The notes beneath the pieces are model-generated. The model was not told the origin of the DNA, did no database searches, and worked only from the letters and a program-made list of their open reading frames with translations. Below, piece by piece: positions 1-10,636 of a DNA stretch of 64,000 nucleotides (its first letter is position 1; every line of letters starts with the position of its first letter). The stretch is from Aegilops tauschii subsp. strangulata (taxonomy: Eukaryota; Streptophyta; Magnoliopsida; Poales; Poaceae): assembly GCF_002575655.3 (NCBI RefSeq), contig NC_053037.3:569014880-569078879 (forward strand), written 5' to 3'. Made by a program: the position numbers and the translations under genes.

Positions 1-612
1 GGTCAGACTTAGGGTTTTCATCCTGGAGCTCGAGACCAGGTGATCGAGAAGCACCACCCCACTGAAGTCATCCTAAATTATCTCCTCCACATTCCACAAT
101 CCCAGCAGCACAACAAGAAGCATACTTAGACGAGGGAGGATGGTCACATGCACCGCCCAGATCCTGAGGTTGGGACGATCTGGCGCACATGGCTAGGCAA
201 TTTTTAGGCCATTTGTATACTTTTTCGAAAAATTGTTGCGGAGCAAAAAAAGAGGAAAAAATGTGCAAAAAAAAGACAAAAAAATTCAGAGTGTGCTCCT
301 CCCTTGTTTACGTGCAGCGCCGTGATTTTGTTAGTGTTCTAAGCTCACGTCTCTAGCACGGTCTAGCATAGGACCAGCACAGTACCGTCGTTGAGCGTTT
401 ATTCAACTTTGCATCTCTGAATTGATTATTGCTGACCCTTTTTGCTACCATATTATAAGTCTTCCCAGCTCCACATACATCTACGTCGTGCGTTTGACTA
501 TCCCTGATAATCGCCCTATCCAAGCTTTGAGAGTTTTGACTACAACGGTTGCCGATCACCGCCTGCTGCTGGGTAAGAACTGGTAAGAATTTGAAATTTT
601 CTTGACGGATTT
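1..612. other. Unassigned sequence upstream of the Gypsy gag, possibly LTR or leader
   Basis: No convincing gene is seen here. The segment lies directly upstream of the Gypsy gag start and in the right place for the end of a 5' LTR and leader, but no matching LTR copy occurs elsewhere in the window and no clear tRNA primer-binding site was found. The short open frames have no recognisable motif. Assignment to the Gypsy element is inference from position only. Confidence 0.35.
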
Positions 613-684
613 GTGACACCCACCACCACCACTTGTTGGTCGTCTGTAGGATCATATTCGTGTGTGTTTCTATTGCTGCTAACC

Positions 685-2096
685 ATGGCAGGATCACAAG
701 CCGATGAGATTGACTGGGAGAACTTGACGAACAAGGAGCTTCATAATAAGTTTCAGCAAATGATGACTGGACAGATGGAAGATGTGCTAAACAGATTTGA
801 AGAGGCCATGGAGAAGATAGATGGCATTGAGAAGGCGTTTGAAACAAAACTCGATAACAAGTTTAATGAATTGCTCGCGCATCTTCCACAACCACCGCCC
901 GCTGCTCCTGTCGCACCTCTACAACAACAACAACATCGCCTTCCAAATCAAGTGGGACGAGCACAACGCGTTCCCCTTGAGCCTGGTCAAACTTCTGGTG
1001 CCGCTGTACATACTGTTGATGCTTCTGTAGCTCCTGCTGCTACTACAGAGGTGGAGGACCATTACGAGGATGAGGTTGATCAAAATTAGAACTACGTGCA
1101 ACCACCAGCACCACCACCACCAGGTCGTCCTCATGCATATCATCGCAACGGTAGGGCTGCACCACCTGAGGTACAAGCTCATGACCATCTTCCTAAACTA
1201 AAACTGAATATTCCACCATTTGAGGGTAGATATGTTCCTGATATATATCTTACTTGGGAGTTAGAAACTGAACAACGGTTTACTTGTTTACAATATCCTG
1301 AGAAGAGACGTGTTCCTGCTGCTGTTTGTGCTTTCACTAGTTTTGCATGTGTTTGGTGGTCTGAACATTGTAGATTATATCCCATTTTAGCTACTTGGGC
1401 TGCTTTGAAAACTGCTATGCATACTCGTTGGGTTCCACCTTATTATCAACGTGAATTACTTCAAAAATTGAAGCGCTTAAGACAAGGAAAAAATTCTGTA
1501 GAAGAATATTATCAGGAATTACAAACTGGCATGATTAGATGTTGTATTGTTGAGGAGAATGAAGCTATGCTTGCACGTTTTATGGGTGGATTAAATAGAT
1601 ATATTCAGACCATTTTAGAGTACAAGGAGTATAATAATATCACTCGTTTATTCCATCTTGCTTGTAAAGCTGAACGTGAAGTGCATGATCGACAGGCATT
1701 GACGCGGACTAACTTTTCTGTAGGTCGACCTTCATCATGGACACCGCGTGCATCCTCTACTTCCACACACTCTACTACACCAACACCTCCATCAGCTGCC
1801 ACCTCCAGCCGTGATACAAGGAAGCATGCACAACCACCACGATCTGCCAAGAGCACACCTATCGGGCCTGCACAGAACTCTTCTTCTTCCATGGCATCAA
1901 CAGGGCATATAAGTGATATTATTTGTCGCCGTTGTAAGGGAAGAGGTCATTATGCGAGAGAATGCAAATCTCAGCGTGTGATGATTGCTACTAAGGATGG
2001 TGGGTATGAGTCCGCTAGTGACTATGATGAGGAGACTTTGGCTCTTATTATACGTGAAGAACACGGTGGAGATGTTCTGATCATGAGACGCAATAC
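685..2096 (+). pseudogene. gag: Gypsy gag (broken)
   Basis: The product would be the structural Gag protein that forms the retrotransposon particle and binds its RNA. The ATG at 685 opens an acidic, helical N-terminal part, followed by a Pro/Gln-rich linker, then a capsid-like segment (about 1190-1700) with the retrotransposon-Gag pattern around WWSEHCR, LKTAMHTRWVPPYYQREL and VEEYYQEL. A complete CCHC zinc knuckle, CRRCKGRGHYAREC, lies at 1924-1965. A TAG at 1087-1089 interrupts the frame in the linker, and a frameshift near 2085-2097 separates Gag from the protease. Gag and Pol were probably one polyprotein in the ancestor. The family call is firm; the start codon is a best choice. Confidence 0.8.
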
Positions 2097-2431
2097 ATGG
2101 CTCCTGAAGATGCTGACAGGTATGAATGTTTAGTTGCTCAACGTGTTTTGAGTGTGCAGGTCACCCAAGCTGAGCAAAATCAGAGGCATAATTTATTTCA
2201 TACAAACGGAGTTGTGAAGGAACATTCTGTTCGCGTCATCATAGATGGAGGGAGCTGCAACAACTTGGCTAGCATGGAGATGGTGGAGAAGCTATATCTC
2301 GCCACAAGACCACATCCACATCCTTACTATATCCAATGGTTCAATAACAGCGACAAGGTTAAGGTAACACGTACTGTTCGTGTGCATTTTAGTATCTCTA
2401 CATATGCTGATTATGTTGATTGTGATGTGGT
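2097..2431 (+). pseudogene. Gypsy aspartic protease, N-terminal part (split by CACTA-1)
   Basis: This segment carries the retropepsin-like active site region IIDGGSCNNLAS at about 2237-2275, in which DGGS stands in place of the usual DTGS or DSGS, as is common in this plant Gypsy group. The conserved HPHPYYIQW and VRVHFSI segments follow. The reading frame runs directly into the CACTA-1 terminus at 2432, and the missing C-terminal half of the domain is found at 11224. Protease would normally cleave the Gag-Pol polyprotein inside the particle. This copy is inactivated by the insertion. Confidence 0.85.
2429..2431. repeat. Target-site duplication GGT, left copy (CACTA-1)
   Basis: The three bases GGT immediately before the CACTA-1 left end are repeated at 11221-11223 immediately after the right end. 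A 3-bp duplication is the hallmark of CACTA transposition. Removing the element and one copy restores the protease reading frame. Confidence 0.95.
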
Positions 2432-2688
2432 CACTAGTAGAAAGAGGGGCTTTGGTTCGGGCCTGGCCAGCCCATTAGTCGCGGTTCTTATACGAACCGG
2501 GACCAACGGGTGCATTCGTCCCGGTTCGTGAGCCCAGGTGGCCGGCCGGGGCCTCGCGGGCTTTGGTCCCGGTTCGTCTGGAACCATTTGTCCCGGTTCT
2601 AGGAACGAACCGGGACCAATGGGCCTCGCTCCTGGCCCATAACCATTGGTCCCGGTTCCAGCCACGAACCGGCACAAATGGTTTGCCT
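2432..2688. repeat. CACTA-1 left terminus with subterminal repeats
   Basis: The terminal inverted repeat is followed by repeated motifs of the type CCCGGTTC and GAACCGGGACCAA in both orientations (about 2455-2670). Such arrays are the binding sites for the element-encoded proteins in En/Spm-type transposition. They form short palindromes around AACCGGGACCAA units. Confidence 0.85.
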
Positions 2689-2697
2689 ATATATAGC
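2689..2697 (+). promoter_or_regulatory. TATA box for the first CACTA-1 gene
   Basis: The motif TATATATAG lies directly after the left subterminal repeats and about 370 bp before the first start codon. CACTA-2 has TATATAAA in the equivalent place on its minus strand (55429-55436), which supports the assignment. Confidence 0.65.
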
Positions 2698-3067
2698 CCA
2701 TCGCCAGCGAGCAGAGCACTCCACCCTGCTCTGTTTTTTGCTGGACGGCGAGGGGAGGGCATTTGGGTGCTCTAACTCACCTCCTATGCACATGAGGTGT
2801 TCGATGAAATGTCCGAGCCACACTAGTTAATATTTTTCTCTCGAAACTCGACCTCCGAGCTCCATTTTCCCCGAGATTTTCTAGGTTTAGCGGTCCGTCA
2901 CGTCCCGTCCCCGTTTTCACCGCCGTCGATCGCCCGCGCCGATCTCGTCGCTGGCACCACCGTGGTGAGCCTCTTGTTCTTATCTTCTTTCTGAAAAAAA
3001 TTCTTACTTGAGATAGATACTTGTCTAATTTTCTTACTTTTTTTATTCCTTGTTATTATATAGTGCG

Positions 3068-3515
3068 ATGGTTCTGGTATCCGCCCCCGTCGACCCTCGT
3101 CCTGTCTATGATTCGGATGTGGTATATATTATCTTTTTATAACTATTTGGTTCATTTATTGTTTATGACAATTATGCTGACCAACGTGACATAGATTTTA
3201 TTTATGTAGGAGGTGGTTGAACCGGAAATTCCAACCGACCCTATTGTCGAGAGGTTAAATTTAGTCGAAGAAGAAAACAATTACTTGAAGGAAAAAATAT
3301 AAAAAATTGAGGAGGAGAAGATGATATTGGAGTTGCATGTTGCGGATGTCGTCGACGATCACAAGATCAAGATGGATGCAAAGCGGTTGAAGATTAGAAA
3401 GATTAGAAAATATGCCATTCATACCGAGGCTTGGTATCATTATGCTGTTGGATCAATTGTTACCTTAGTTGTGATTATGATCGCATTTGTTGTCGCATTG
3501 AAAGGTTTTACATAG
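3068..3515 (+). pseudogene. Small coiled-coil protein with C-terminal membrane segment, CACTA-1 copy (one stop)
   Basis: Two exons, 3068-3121 and 3210-3515, are joined by an 88-bp GT-AG intron. The homologous gene in CACTA-2 (54493-54937) has the same structure and exon lengths (54 and 306 nt), so the model is well supported. The 119-codon product begins MVLVSAPVDPRPVYDSDV, continues with a charged heptad-like helix (from about residue 28 to 80), and ends with a hydrophobic segment near AVGSIVTLVVIMIAFVVAL and a very short tail, as in tail-anchored proteins. A TAA at 3300-3302 replaces the Lys codon of the intact copy at about residue 49. An untranslated first exon ends near 2963 with a GTGAGC donor, also conserved in CACTA-2. 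I do not recognise a function. Confidence 0.75.
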
Positions 3516-3638
3516 TTTCAATGTATGGTTTAACTAGATGCTCTGGAGAGCTATATGTTGTTCAATTTGAACTATGTATGTACTTTGGTTTTAATGTGAT
3601 GATGAACTACTATTAATTTGGTCACTTATCTATCCATG

Positions 3639-4710
3639 TTCATTTGTAGTGCTTTTCAATTTCGGGGTCTTATAGCTGAAAAAAATCAGTAAATGCATGA
3701 AAAATAACAAATGAAGTTAGAAAGGGTTGAAAATTGATGATGTGGCTTTGAATGGTGCATTTTGAACACAGAAAAAGTATGGAGTTCAAATAAGTTCAAA
3801 AAAATGAAATCCCTTTGTAACAAACGAGTTTCCGTATGAAACCCTGATACTTCGAAAGAGATTATCCGTTTTGTACACGAAGTGCATCCAGTTTTTGCCG
3901 TAAGCCTCTCTACTTTCTTGCACATGCTATGTGGGTGAAATGATGATACCATGCCAACTTTTAACCTTTTCAGAGTTCATTTGTAGTGCTTTTCAATTTC
4001 AGGGTCTTATAGCTGAAAAAATCAGTAAATGCATGAAAAATAACAAATGAAGTCAGAAAGGGTTGAAAATTGATGATGTGGCTTTGAATGGTGCATTTTG
4101 AACACAGAAAAAGTATGGAGTTCAAATAAGTTCAAAAAAATGAAATCCCTTTTGTAACAGACGAGTTTCCGTATGAAACCCTGATACTTCGAAAGAGATT
4201 GTCCGTTTTGTATGAAGTGCATCCAGTTTTTGCCGTAAGCCTCTCTAATTTCTTGCACATTCTATGTGGGTGAAATGATGATACCATGCCAACTTTTAAC
4301 CTTTTCAGAGTTCATTTGTAGTGCTTTTCAATTTCAGGGTCTTATAGCTGAAAAAATCAATAATGCGTGAAAAATAACAAATGAAGTCAGAAAGGGTTGA
4401 AAATTGATGATGTGGCTTTGAATGGTGCATTTTGAGCACAGAAAAACTATGGAGTTCAAATAAGTTCAAAAAAATGAAATCCTTTTGTAACAGACGAGTT
4501 TCCGTATGAAACCCTAATACTTCGAAAGAGATTGTCCGTTTTGTACACGAAGTGCGTCCAGTTTTTGCCGTAACACTCTCTACTTTCTTGCACATGCTAT
4601 GTGGGTGAAATGATGATACCATGCCAACTTTTAACCTTTTCAGAGTTCATTTGAAATGCTTTTCAATTTCAGGGTCTTATAGCTCAGAATAATCAGTAAA
4701 TGCATGAAAA
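3639..4710. repeat. Tandem array of a 335-bp unit (three copies plus a partial fourth)
   Basis: Units begin with TTCATTTGTAGTGCTTTTCA at 3639, 3976, 4311 and, truncated, at 4646 (spacing 337, 335 and 335 bp). Copies are nearly identical. The array stands where a complete CACTA element would have its main transposase. One copy of the same unit, circularly permuted, is found in CACTA-2 at 50697-50936. Minus-strand open frames of 78-105 codons recur in each unit; I take them as by-products of the repeat. Confidence 0.9.
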
Positions 4711-5140
4711 TTTAATAGCAAAAAGAATTATCATAAAATAAAATAAATAAGTAAATTGAAACAAAATAATATAAACTTTAATAAAATGTATAAGTAGAAA
4801 CAAAATAAAATCAAATAAAATAAACTTTAATAACATAAATAAAATTTATGAAACTAAAATTATCAAAGTATTTTCTGTTCAAAACATTATAAGCAACCTC
4901 TAAAATTTATGAAATTAAAATTATATAAAATTTATGCAACTAAAATTATCAAAGTATTTTCTGTTCAAAATCATTAAAAGCAAAAAGAATTTTCATAAAG
5001 AACTTTGTTTGTTAGAAACTTTAATAACAAATATATAAGTAGAAACAAAATAAAATAAAATAAATAAGTATTTTGTTGTAAGTAGAAACAAAAAAAAATA
5101 AAGCAAAAAAGAAAACAAAAAAACTGGGAAAAATAAAAAA
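4711..5140. other. AT-rich low-complexity spacer of CACTA-1
   Basis: The segment is composed of AAATAAAATAAA-like runs and repeated phrases such as AAATTATCAAAGTATTTTC. I see no gene in it. Confidence 0.7.
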
Positions 5141-5371
5141 TTTGCCACCTACTCGGCCACCACGGCCTGAATACGACTAGAAACCCATCCCTGGGCCAGG
5201 ATTCAGGCCCGCATAAGGCCCAGTAGGCCCATCAGGCATAGGAGTCACAATTAGGCCCATAAGCCTACAATGGAGAGGAGCTCGAGAGGGGTGCGGCAGT
5301 GGGGATTATAAACCACTGCGCGCCCCTCTCAACTAGCGAGGCGGGACTAAACTTTCGACGCGGGCGCAGCA

Positions 5372-5620
5372 GCACAAGGCCTTTGGTCCCGGTTGGTGGC
5401 ACCAACCGGTACTAAAGGGGTGCATTGGTACCGGTTTGTGGCACCACCGGGACCAATGCCACCCCTTTAGTCCCGGTTGGTGCCACCAACCGGGACCAAA
5501 GGCTGCCGCTTCCCGCCCTTTGGGCTGCTGAAAAGAGGCCTTTGGTCCCGGTTGGTGGCACCAACCGGGACTAAAGGGGTCTTTGGTCCCGGTTGCTGCG
5601 ACGAACCGGGACCAATGCCC
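5372..5620. repeat. Internal block of subterminal-type repeats before the second CACTA-1 gene
   Basis: Several palindromic copies of CCGGTTGGTGGCACCAACCGG-like units (for example around 5392-5412, 5473-5497 and 5547-5570) lie in the middle of the element, in the same style as the terminal repeats. No CACTA terminus is present here, so it is not an obvious nested element. It ends immediately before a TATA box, repeating the order seen at the element's left end. Confidence 0.75.
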
Positions 5621-5624
5621 TGGG

Positions 5625-5631
5625 TATATAA
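5625..5631 (+). promoter_or_regulatory. TATA box for the second CACTA-1 gene
   Basis: TATATAA follows the internal repeat block. It precedes a GC-rich leader (5640-6018) and the transposase-24/Ulp1 gene at 6705. The same order on the minus strand of CACTA-2 has a TATATATATAG-type box at 50286-50296. Confidence 0.6.
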
Positions 5632-5639
5632 GAAAACAC

Positions 5640-6704
5640 TTAGCAGTTTCGACCAAATCCATCACTTCTTCCCCCGACGCCCCTGCTCCTCCTCGCCGTC
5701 GCCGCCCGACGCCCCTGCTCCACCTTGCCGTCGCCGCCGCCACCGACGCCGTCAGGCTGCTCGACGTCGCCGTCGCCGCCGCCACCGACGCCTTCAGGCT
5801 GCTCAACGTCGCCGCCGCCGCCGCTAACTCCCTCTGCCCCGACGACGGCGTCGACCCTCGCGCCCCTGCCGGCCCCGACGCGCCGCCCACCGTGCCCTGC
5901 CGTCCCCTGTGAGCAGCAGCCTTCTCCCGCGCCCTCCCCTGTCCCGCGCCACTGCCCTGCCCCGCCGGCGCCGGTGCCGGCCCCTCCGCCGTGCCCCTCC
6001 GCCCCTGCCGGGTGCTAACTATTTGATTTTTAGATGTTTTTTTAGATGTTTTTAGATGCTATTTTTAGATGTTTCTACATGTTTTTTTAGATTATTTTAG
6101 TTTATGTTTAGTTTAGTTTTAAGATTAGGAAAATTTCAGATGTATAGTTATATTTATTTAGATGTATAGTTAATTTAGATGTTGTAATTTGTTCATAAAA
6201 ATTGTGCACTTCTGTATAGAAACTTTTTTTCATATGTACGAAAATGTAGAATGAATACGAAAACAAACATATAAGAAAAAACAAAGGAAAAAATGAAGAA
6301 GGACCCGCAACGAAGTGAGGGGGGGACGTCCGGAGCACCCCCCGGCCCTCTCACTCGACCAAAACTCTCGAGGACATCCAAACCCTAGAAAAAAACAATG
6401 TCGGTCTCCTACCCCCTCCCGCCGCGCCCCTACCCGATCGACAAACTCTCTTGAGGCCACCCAAATTTACCAAGTTAAAAGAGCATTGTCGTCGAGGCCA
6501 CCCCGAACCCTTGAAGCGTTGTTGAGGCCACCCCAAACCCTTGAAGCATTGCGGAGGCCACCCCAAACCCTAGAGAAGCGTCGAGGCCAGGCCACTAATA
6601 TGATTCCTTATTGTGCTTAGCTAGCTAGTTCAACGTTTGCCACTAATATATCCATCTGTCATGTTTGAATAATAATTGCCATGTTGTAAATATTTGCAGA
6701 AACT
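5640..6704 (+). other. GC-rich leader and spacer with short tandem repeats
   Basis: The region between the internal promoter and the second gene starts GC-rich. A 42-bp unit is duplicated in tandem at 5727-5768 and 5769-5810, followed by Pro-coding low-complexity sequence to 6018. T-rich DNA follows to about 6240. A 30-bp unit beginning GAGGCCACCCC occurs three times at 6494-6583. The open frames look like by-products of composition. It is likely to contain untranslated exon and intron sequence, but I could not define splice sites. Confidence 0.5.
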
Positions 6705-9559
6705 ATGGATCCGCACCCCCGAGACGAATCAAAAGAAGCGGTGTTGGGGGAGATAATCGCACACGGAAGTGATGCCGTCTTGTCGTTTCTCAACGATACA
6801 TGCACCGATGGTCTGGAAAGACTGGATGAAGAAGCAGGCTACGACGATGATCAAACAATGGCGGAGGAAGGACACCGTGATGACGGCTCCGGTGACCGAA
6901 TGGAGGGGGAAGGACACCGTGTTGACGGCTCTGGTGACCAAATGGAGGGGGAAGGACACCGTGATGACGGCTTCGGTGACCGAACGGAGTCCGGCCAGGT
7001 ATATATATTAATTAATTAAGCATGTGCTGACTATAGCTAATTGATGCATCAATTGTTTTTGGTATGTACACATATTAACTCTCTTCTTTTTCTTCTTTTC
7101 TAGCCCTCCGGATCGAGCAACACTTCGGTAACGAGACGAGGCCCGAAGAGAAAGTTGCGCGCGGATGAAAGGTACACGATCATCGAAATTGATCGCACTG
7201 GCCAACCGATTGAAGCCCTCCGGACCAAGCAAAAATTTAATGCTCAGTGCGGGGTTCTAGTGAGGGACATGATCCCGATCAGCATCGAGTAATGGTTGAA
7301 GCCTAAGGACAAAGACTCTCAGGTGTCTTATGTCAGCGATAGGCAGAAAGCTGATCTTTGGACCGCGCTGGAGGAAAATTTTCACCTTCCCGCCAGAGGA
7401 GGATCCGGAGAATCCAGTTAAAAAGCCAATGATCAAGGCTTATGCTCTTAAGAAGATGGCTGAGCTATTCAGGAGGTGGAAGAATGAGCTGAAATCATTG
7501 TTTGTCGACAAAGACAAGACTCCAGAATTCATCGGCCGATTTGAGAAGATCAAAGATCAGTGGCCCGAATTTGTCACCAAAAAGAAATCTGAGAGAGCAG
7601 CGAAGATGTCAGCGACAAACAAGAAAAATGCTACAAAGAAGAAGGATCACCATCCCACGGGGTCAGGTGGCTACCTGAAAGCCCGGCCGTTGTGGGACAA
7701 GGCTAAGAATGACCTCATTGATAAAGGGATCAAACCAGAGACACGGCGCTCGCAGACCGTTGCAGGACTTGGTTTTTCGGGGTTGGGGGAAAATTGGACC
7801 CTGTAACAGGGAAGTGCGTTCGGACCAACGAGCAGCTGAACACACCCATCGAGAAGCTTCAGGAGTATATCGAAAAGGCGCAGCAAGGGACGTTCATTCC
7901 GGACAGAGAGAACGACGAGCTCACAGAGGCCCTCCGGAATCTTGAGCACCCTGGACGGACACGAGGCACGCCAGGCTCCCTTTCGTGGAAGGCTGGATTT
8001 CTCGACGCAGGCGGTTACAAACGCCGGGAGAGGAAGAAGAAAAAGGAGTTGACCCAACTACAGGCGCTGCACACAAGGTTACAAGCACTAGAGGAACGAG
8101 AGGCAGTTCGTAGCATGCGACTTGCCGAAGCTACACCCGAAGCTACCCCGCCATCTCAGCGGAGAAGCAGCGTGGCTTCCACGGAGCTGCTTCAGGAGCC
8201 TGTCTTCACGGCTCCTGCTAGCTACCCCGTAGATGCTATCACGGATTCTCAGCATTGCCACCTTATGACGTAGTGGATGGAATTGAAAGTCAAGGCGGCT
8301 GTTGGCTCTGTTGCACCTCCTGAACCTGGCGCAACTTTTCACTGCTGGCCGATTCCAGAAGGATATGATAGGGTGATGGTGGATGAAATCACAGAAGGAT
8401 TTGAGGACCTCCAGCTTGACCACCCTACGGGTGACGGGGAGACTCGGCTGGGTTCTGGTCTGAAGACTCCATGCCTATGACAGAAGGAGCTCATCAACCT
8501 TCCGAACTGGATGCCTCCGCCTCCTCCTCCTCCTCTGGCGAGTCAGGGCACTCTGCTTCCTCCACCGCCTCCTCCTCCGGCAAGTGATGATCAGGGCACT
8601 CAGCCTCCTTCTTCGGCGCGTGGCGGCACTCCGCCTCCTTCTCCGCCTGCGCCGGCGCGCCCGAGCAGCCACCAGCCTCCTCCTTCTCCACCTCGCCAGC
8701 AAGGGCGGAAGAGACCCGTCGCCGCCCCGGCTGCTCCGGCGCGTCGTAGTCCTTCTCCTCCGCCTCGTAAGCAAGCACGAAAGAAGACAGCCGCAGCCGC
8801 TCCGTCTGCTTCAGCGTCTAGCAGTACAGCCAGAGGCGGGAGGCAATACAGATACGGTCCACCTCTCAAGCCTCTAGAGAAGTTACCGTACGAGATGACC
8901 GTGGAAGAAAACAAAAAGATCGTGCAAAAAGAAGTGAAGGACTTCTTTGAAGGGGCAAAAGCAGAGAGACATCCACCTCCGGAGGAGAAGGTAGATCCGG
9001 TGAAAGCAAAGCGCACTATCGATGCCCTGAGGAAACCACCAAAGTCTCCGCCGAAAACCAACTATGAGCGCGCTACTGAAAAGGCATATCTCGAAGCGGA
9101 GCGGTCGGGAAGTACTGTTAGTGATCAAAGGTTAAAAGAACGACGAGCAGTTGGGAAAAAAATGCCCAGCCCGGCGAACAAGCGAACCAATCGTGCCCCC
9201 CGCTTAATGTGTCTAGCACATCGTCGCTAATGCTCCGGGGATGGTGCCCGGTTATAGCAATCTTGGAGATTACCTGCCCGACGATGTACAATATGATTTC
9301 TTGGAGGTGGACGAACACAGACACGAGTACGGGAAGCCTCTCGTCAAAGATGAAAAATCTCTAACAACGATGATGCGAAGATTCCATAATTGGTACATGA
9401 AAACCTGCAGAGAGTCTGGGGGACGAATACTTTGTATCTTAGAGTTAAAGAGGAGCACAACCTCGTTGGAATTGATCTGTTGCATGTTCCATTTGAGGAG
9501 TTCTTCCAGTTCTTCAATCAAAAGGCCCTCGATAAATTAACGGTCACTTGCTACTGTCT
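6705..9559 (+). pseudogene. Transposase_24-type (Ptta/En/Spm) part of the second CACTA-1 gene (broken)
   Basis: Exon 1 (6705-6998, 98 codons) encodes an acidic leader with three copies of a GEGHRDDGSGDRME-like repeat. Exon 2 starts at 7104 after a TAG acceptor. It matches the plant transposase family named Ptta/En/Spm (Pfam PF03004): a helical core around PEFIGRFEKIKDQWPEFVTKKKSE, then GSGGYLKARPLWDKAKNDL, then PDRENDELTEAL and HPGRTRGTPGS. A predicted coiled coil (about 8030-8110), a long Pro-rich linker (8511-8830) and the segment EKLPYEMTVEENKKIVQKEV follow, as in the CACTA-2 copy. Lesions: TAA at 7290-7292, a frameshift near 7375-7400, another near 7750-7795, TAG at 8271-8273, TGA at 8478-8480 and more after 9230. 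The exon ends at about 9559 before GTAAGT. The intact ancestor would act in DNA binding or transposition; the exact role is not established. Confidence 0.75.
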
Positions 9560-9647
9560 GTAAGTACTACTTCTGTCATTAAGTCTCTATATATAGCTCA
9601 GCTCTTTCATTGCATGTATTTATAATTATCCTCACTATATTATGCAG

Positions 9648-10636
9648 ATTGAAGATCGTCGAGTGCAGAAAAGCAGAAATGTATGATATTGGGTTCATTA
9701 ACACAAATCTCATAGATGAATTTCGGGTTAAAAAGAGCGCCAAAGATGCCGAGGCCAACTTGCTCAAATCATTGTTAATAAATCAAAACAAAGATTTAAT
9801 ACTCTTTCCTTACAACTTCAAATGAGTGTTACTGTCGTGTGCATATTCGGTTTCCCTTATTACTCGAGCGAGGTTATAGTAATGTAATTGATGAGTTATG
9901 CATGCGTGTGTAGCTTCCACTATATTCTCCTGGAGATTAAGCTTGAGCAGGGACTAGTAACCGTCTTAGACTCGAGATGAAAAGATCCCGAGACCTATGC
10001 GGACATGACTGAAATTCTCAACAAGTAAGTTCAATCGATCCTTGTCGCACAATATCGGCAACTTTTTGTTCATTTCCTGATATCTCAAGTAATAATTATT
10101 TTCTTTGTCTTGCAGGGTTTGGAAACAGTTCACCGCAGAAGCTCCGGGACTGCCGAAGGAGCTGCGATATACATACCCGAAAGTAAGTACTACTAGCTAG
10201 CTAGTTGCGCGCATCTCCCGTTGATTCTAGCTACTTTCATCAATGCCATTTATAATGCTTCATGATCAGTTTGATTGACCTCTATTTCTCGTAAAGTGCT
10301 TGTGGCAGGAACAAGGGAATGATTACTGTGGATACTACGTGTGCGAGTTCATCTACAATGTGACTTGCAAAGATAAGCGGGGCTACTCTAAAAGACAATA
10401 TGAAGTGCGTAAGCAATAATATTCACAATTTCATTTTATTACACCATCATCTCTGTTGAGTTTCATTCATATATATGTATTAACCCCCTTCTTCAAATTA
10501 GACGTGGCAGATGCGGAATGAACTCCTACCACAAGATCGCATGAAAGCAATTCAAGAGGAATTGGCGGGATTCTTTCTTGACCACGTCATCAATAAAGCC
10601 GGAGAATACCATGTGGAAGTTGAGTTCAAATGCTAG
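9648..10636 (+). pseudogene. Ulp1-like cysteine protease part of the second CACTA-1 gene (broken)
   Basis: Six exons are readable: 9648-9821, 9914-10024, 10116-10182, 10297-10404 and 10502-10636, after the 9559 donor of the preceding exon. They encode the C48 (Ulp1/SENP) protease fold: catalytic His in FHYILLEIKLEQG, Asp in VTVLDS, and Gln and Cys in QEQGNDYCGYYVCEF. Ulp1 proteases cleave SUMO or related tags; what this transposon-borne form cleaves is unknown. The donor after 9821 reads ATGAGT where the CACTA-2 copy has GTGAGT, and a TGA interrupts the frame just after VLDSR. The protein is therefore doubly disabled. It ends at a TAG (10634-10636) after EYHVEVEFKC. The count includes five exons in this segment; the preceding one belongs to the transposase part. 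Confidence 0.75.

Noticed and set aside
3686..4622. Three similar minus-strand frames (FHPHSMCKKVE-like) as a gene family
   Set aside because: They are the minus strand of the 335-bp tandem repeat, differ in frame and ends, and have no start or promoter context.
8475..8778. Arg-rich and acidic minus-strand frames opposite the Pro-rich linker
   Set aside because: Shadows of the GC-rich Pro-coding linker of the Ulp1 gene on the other strand.
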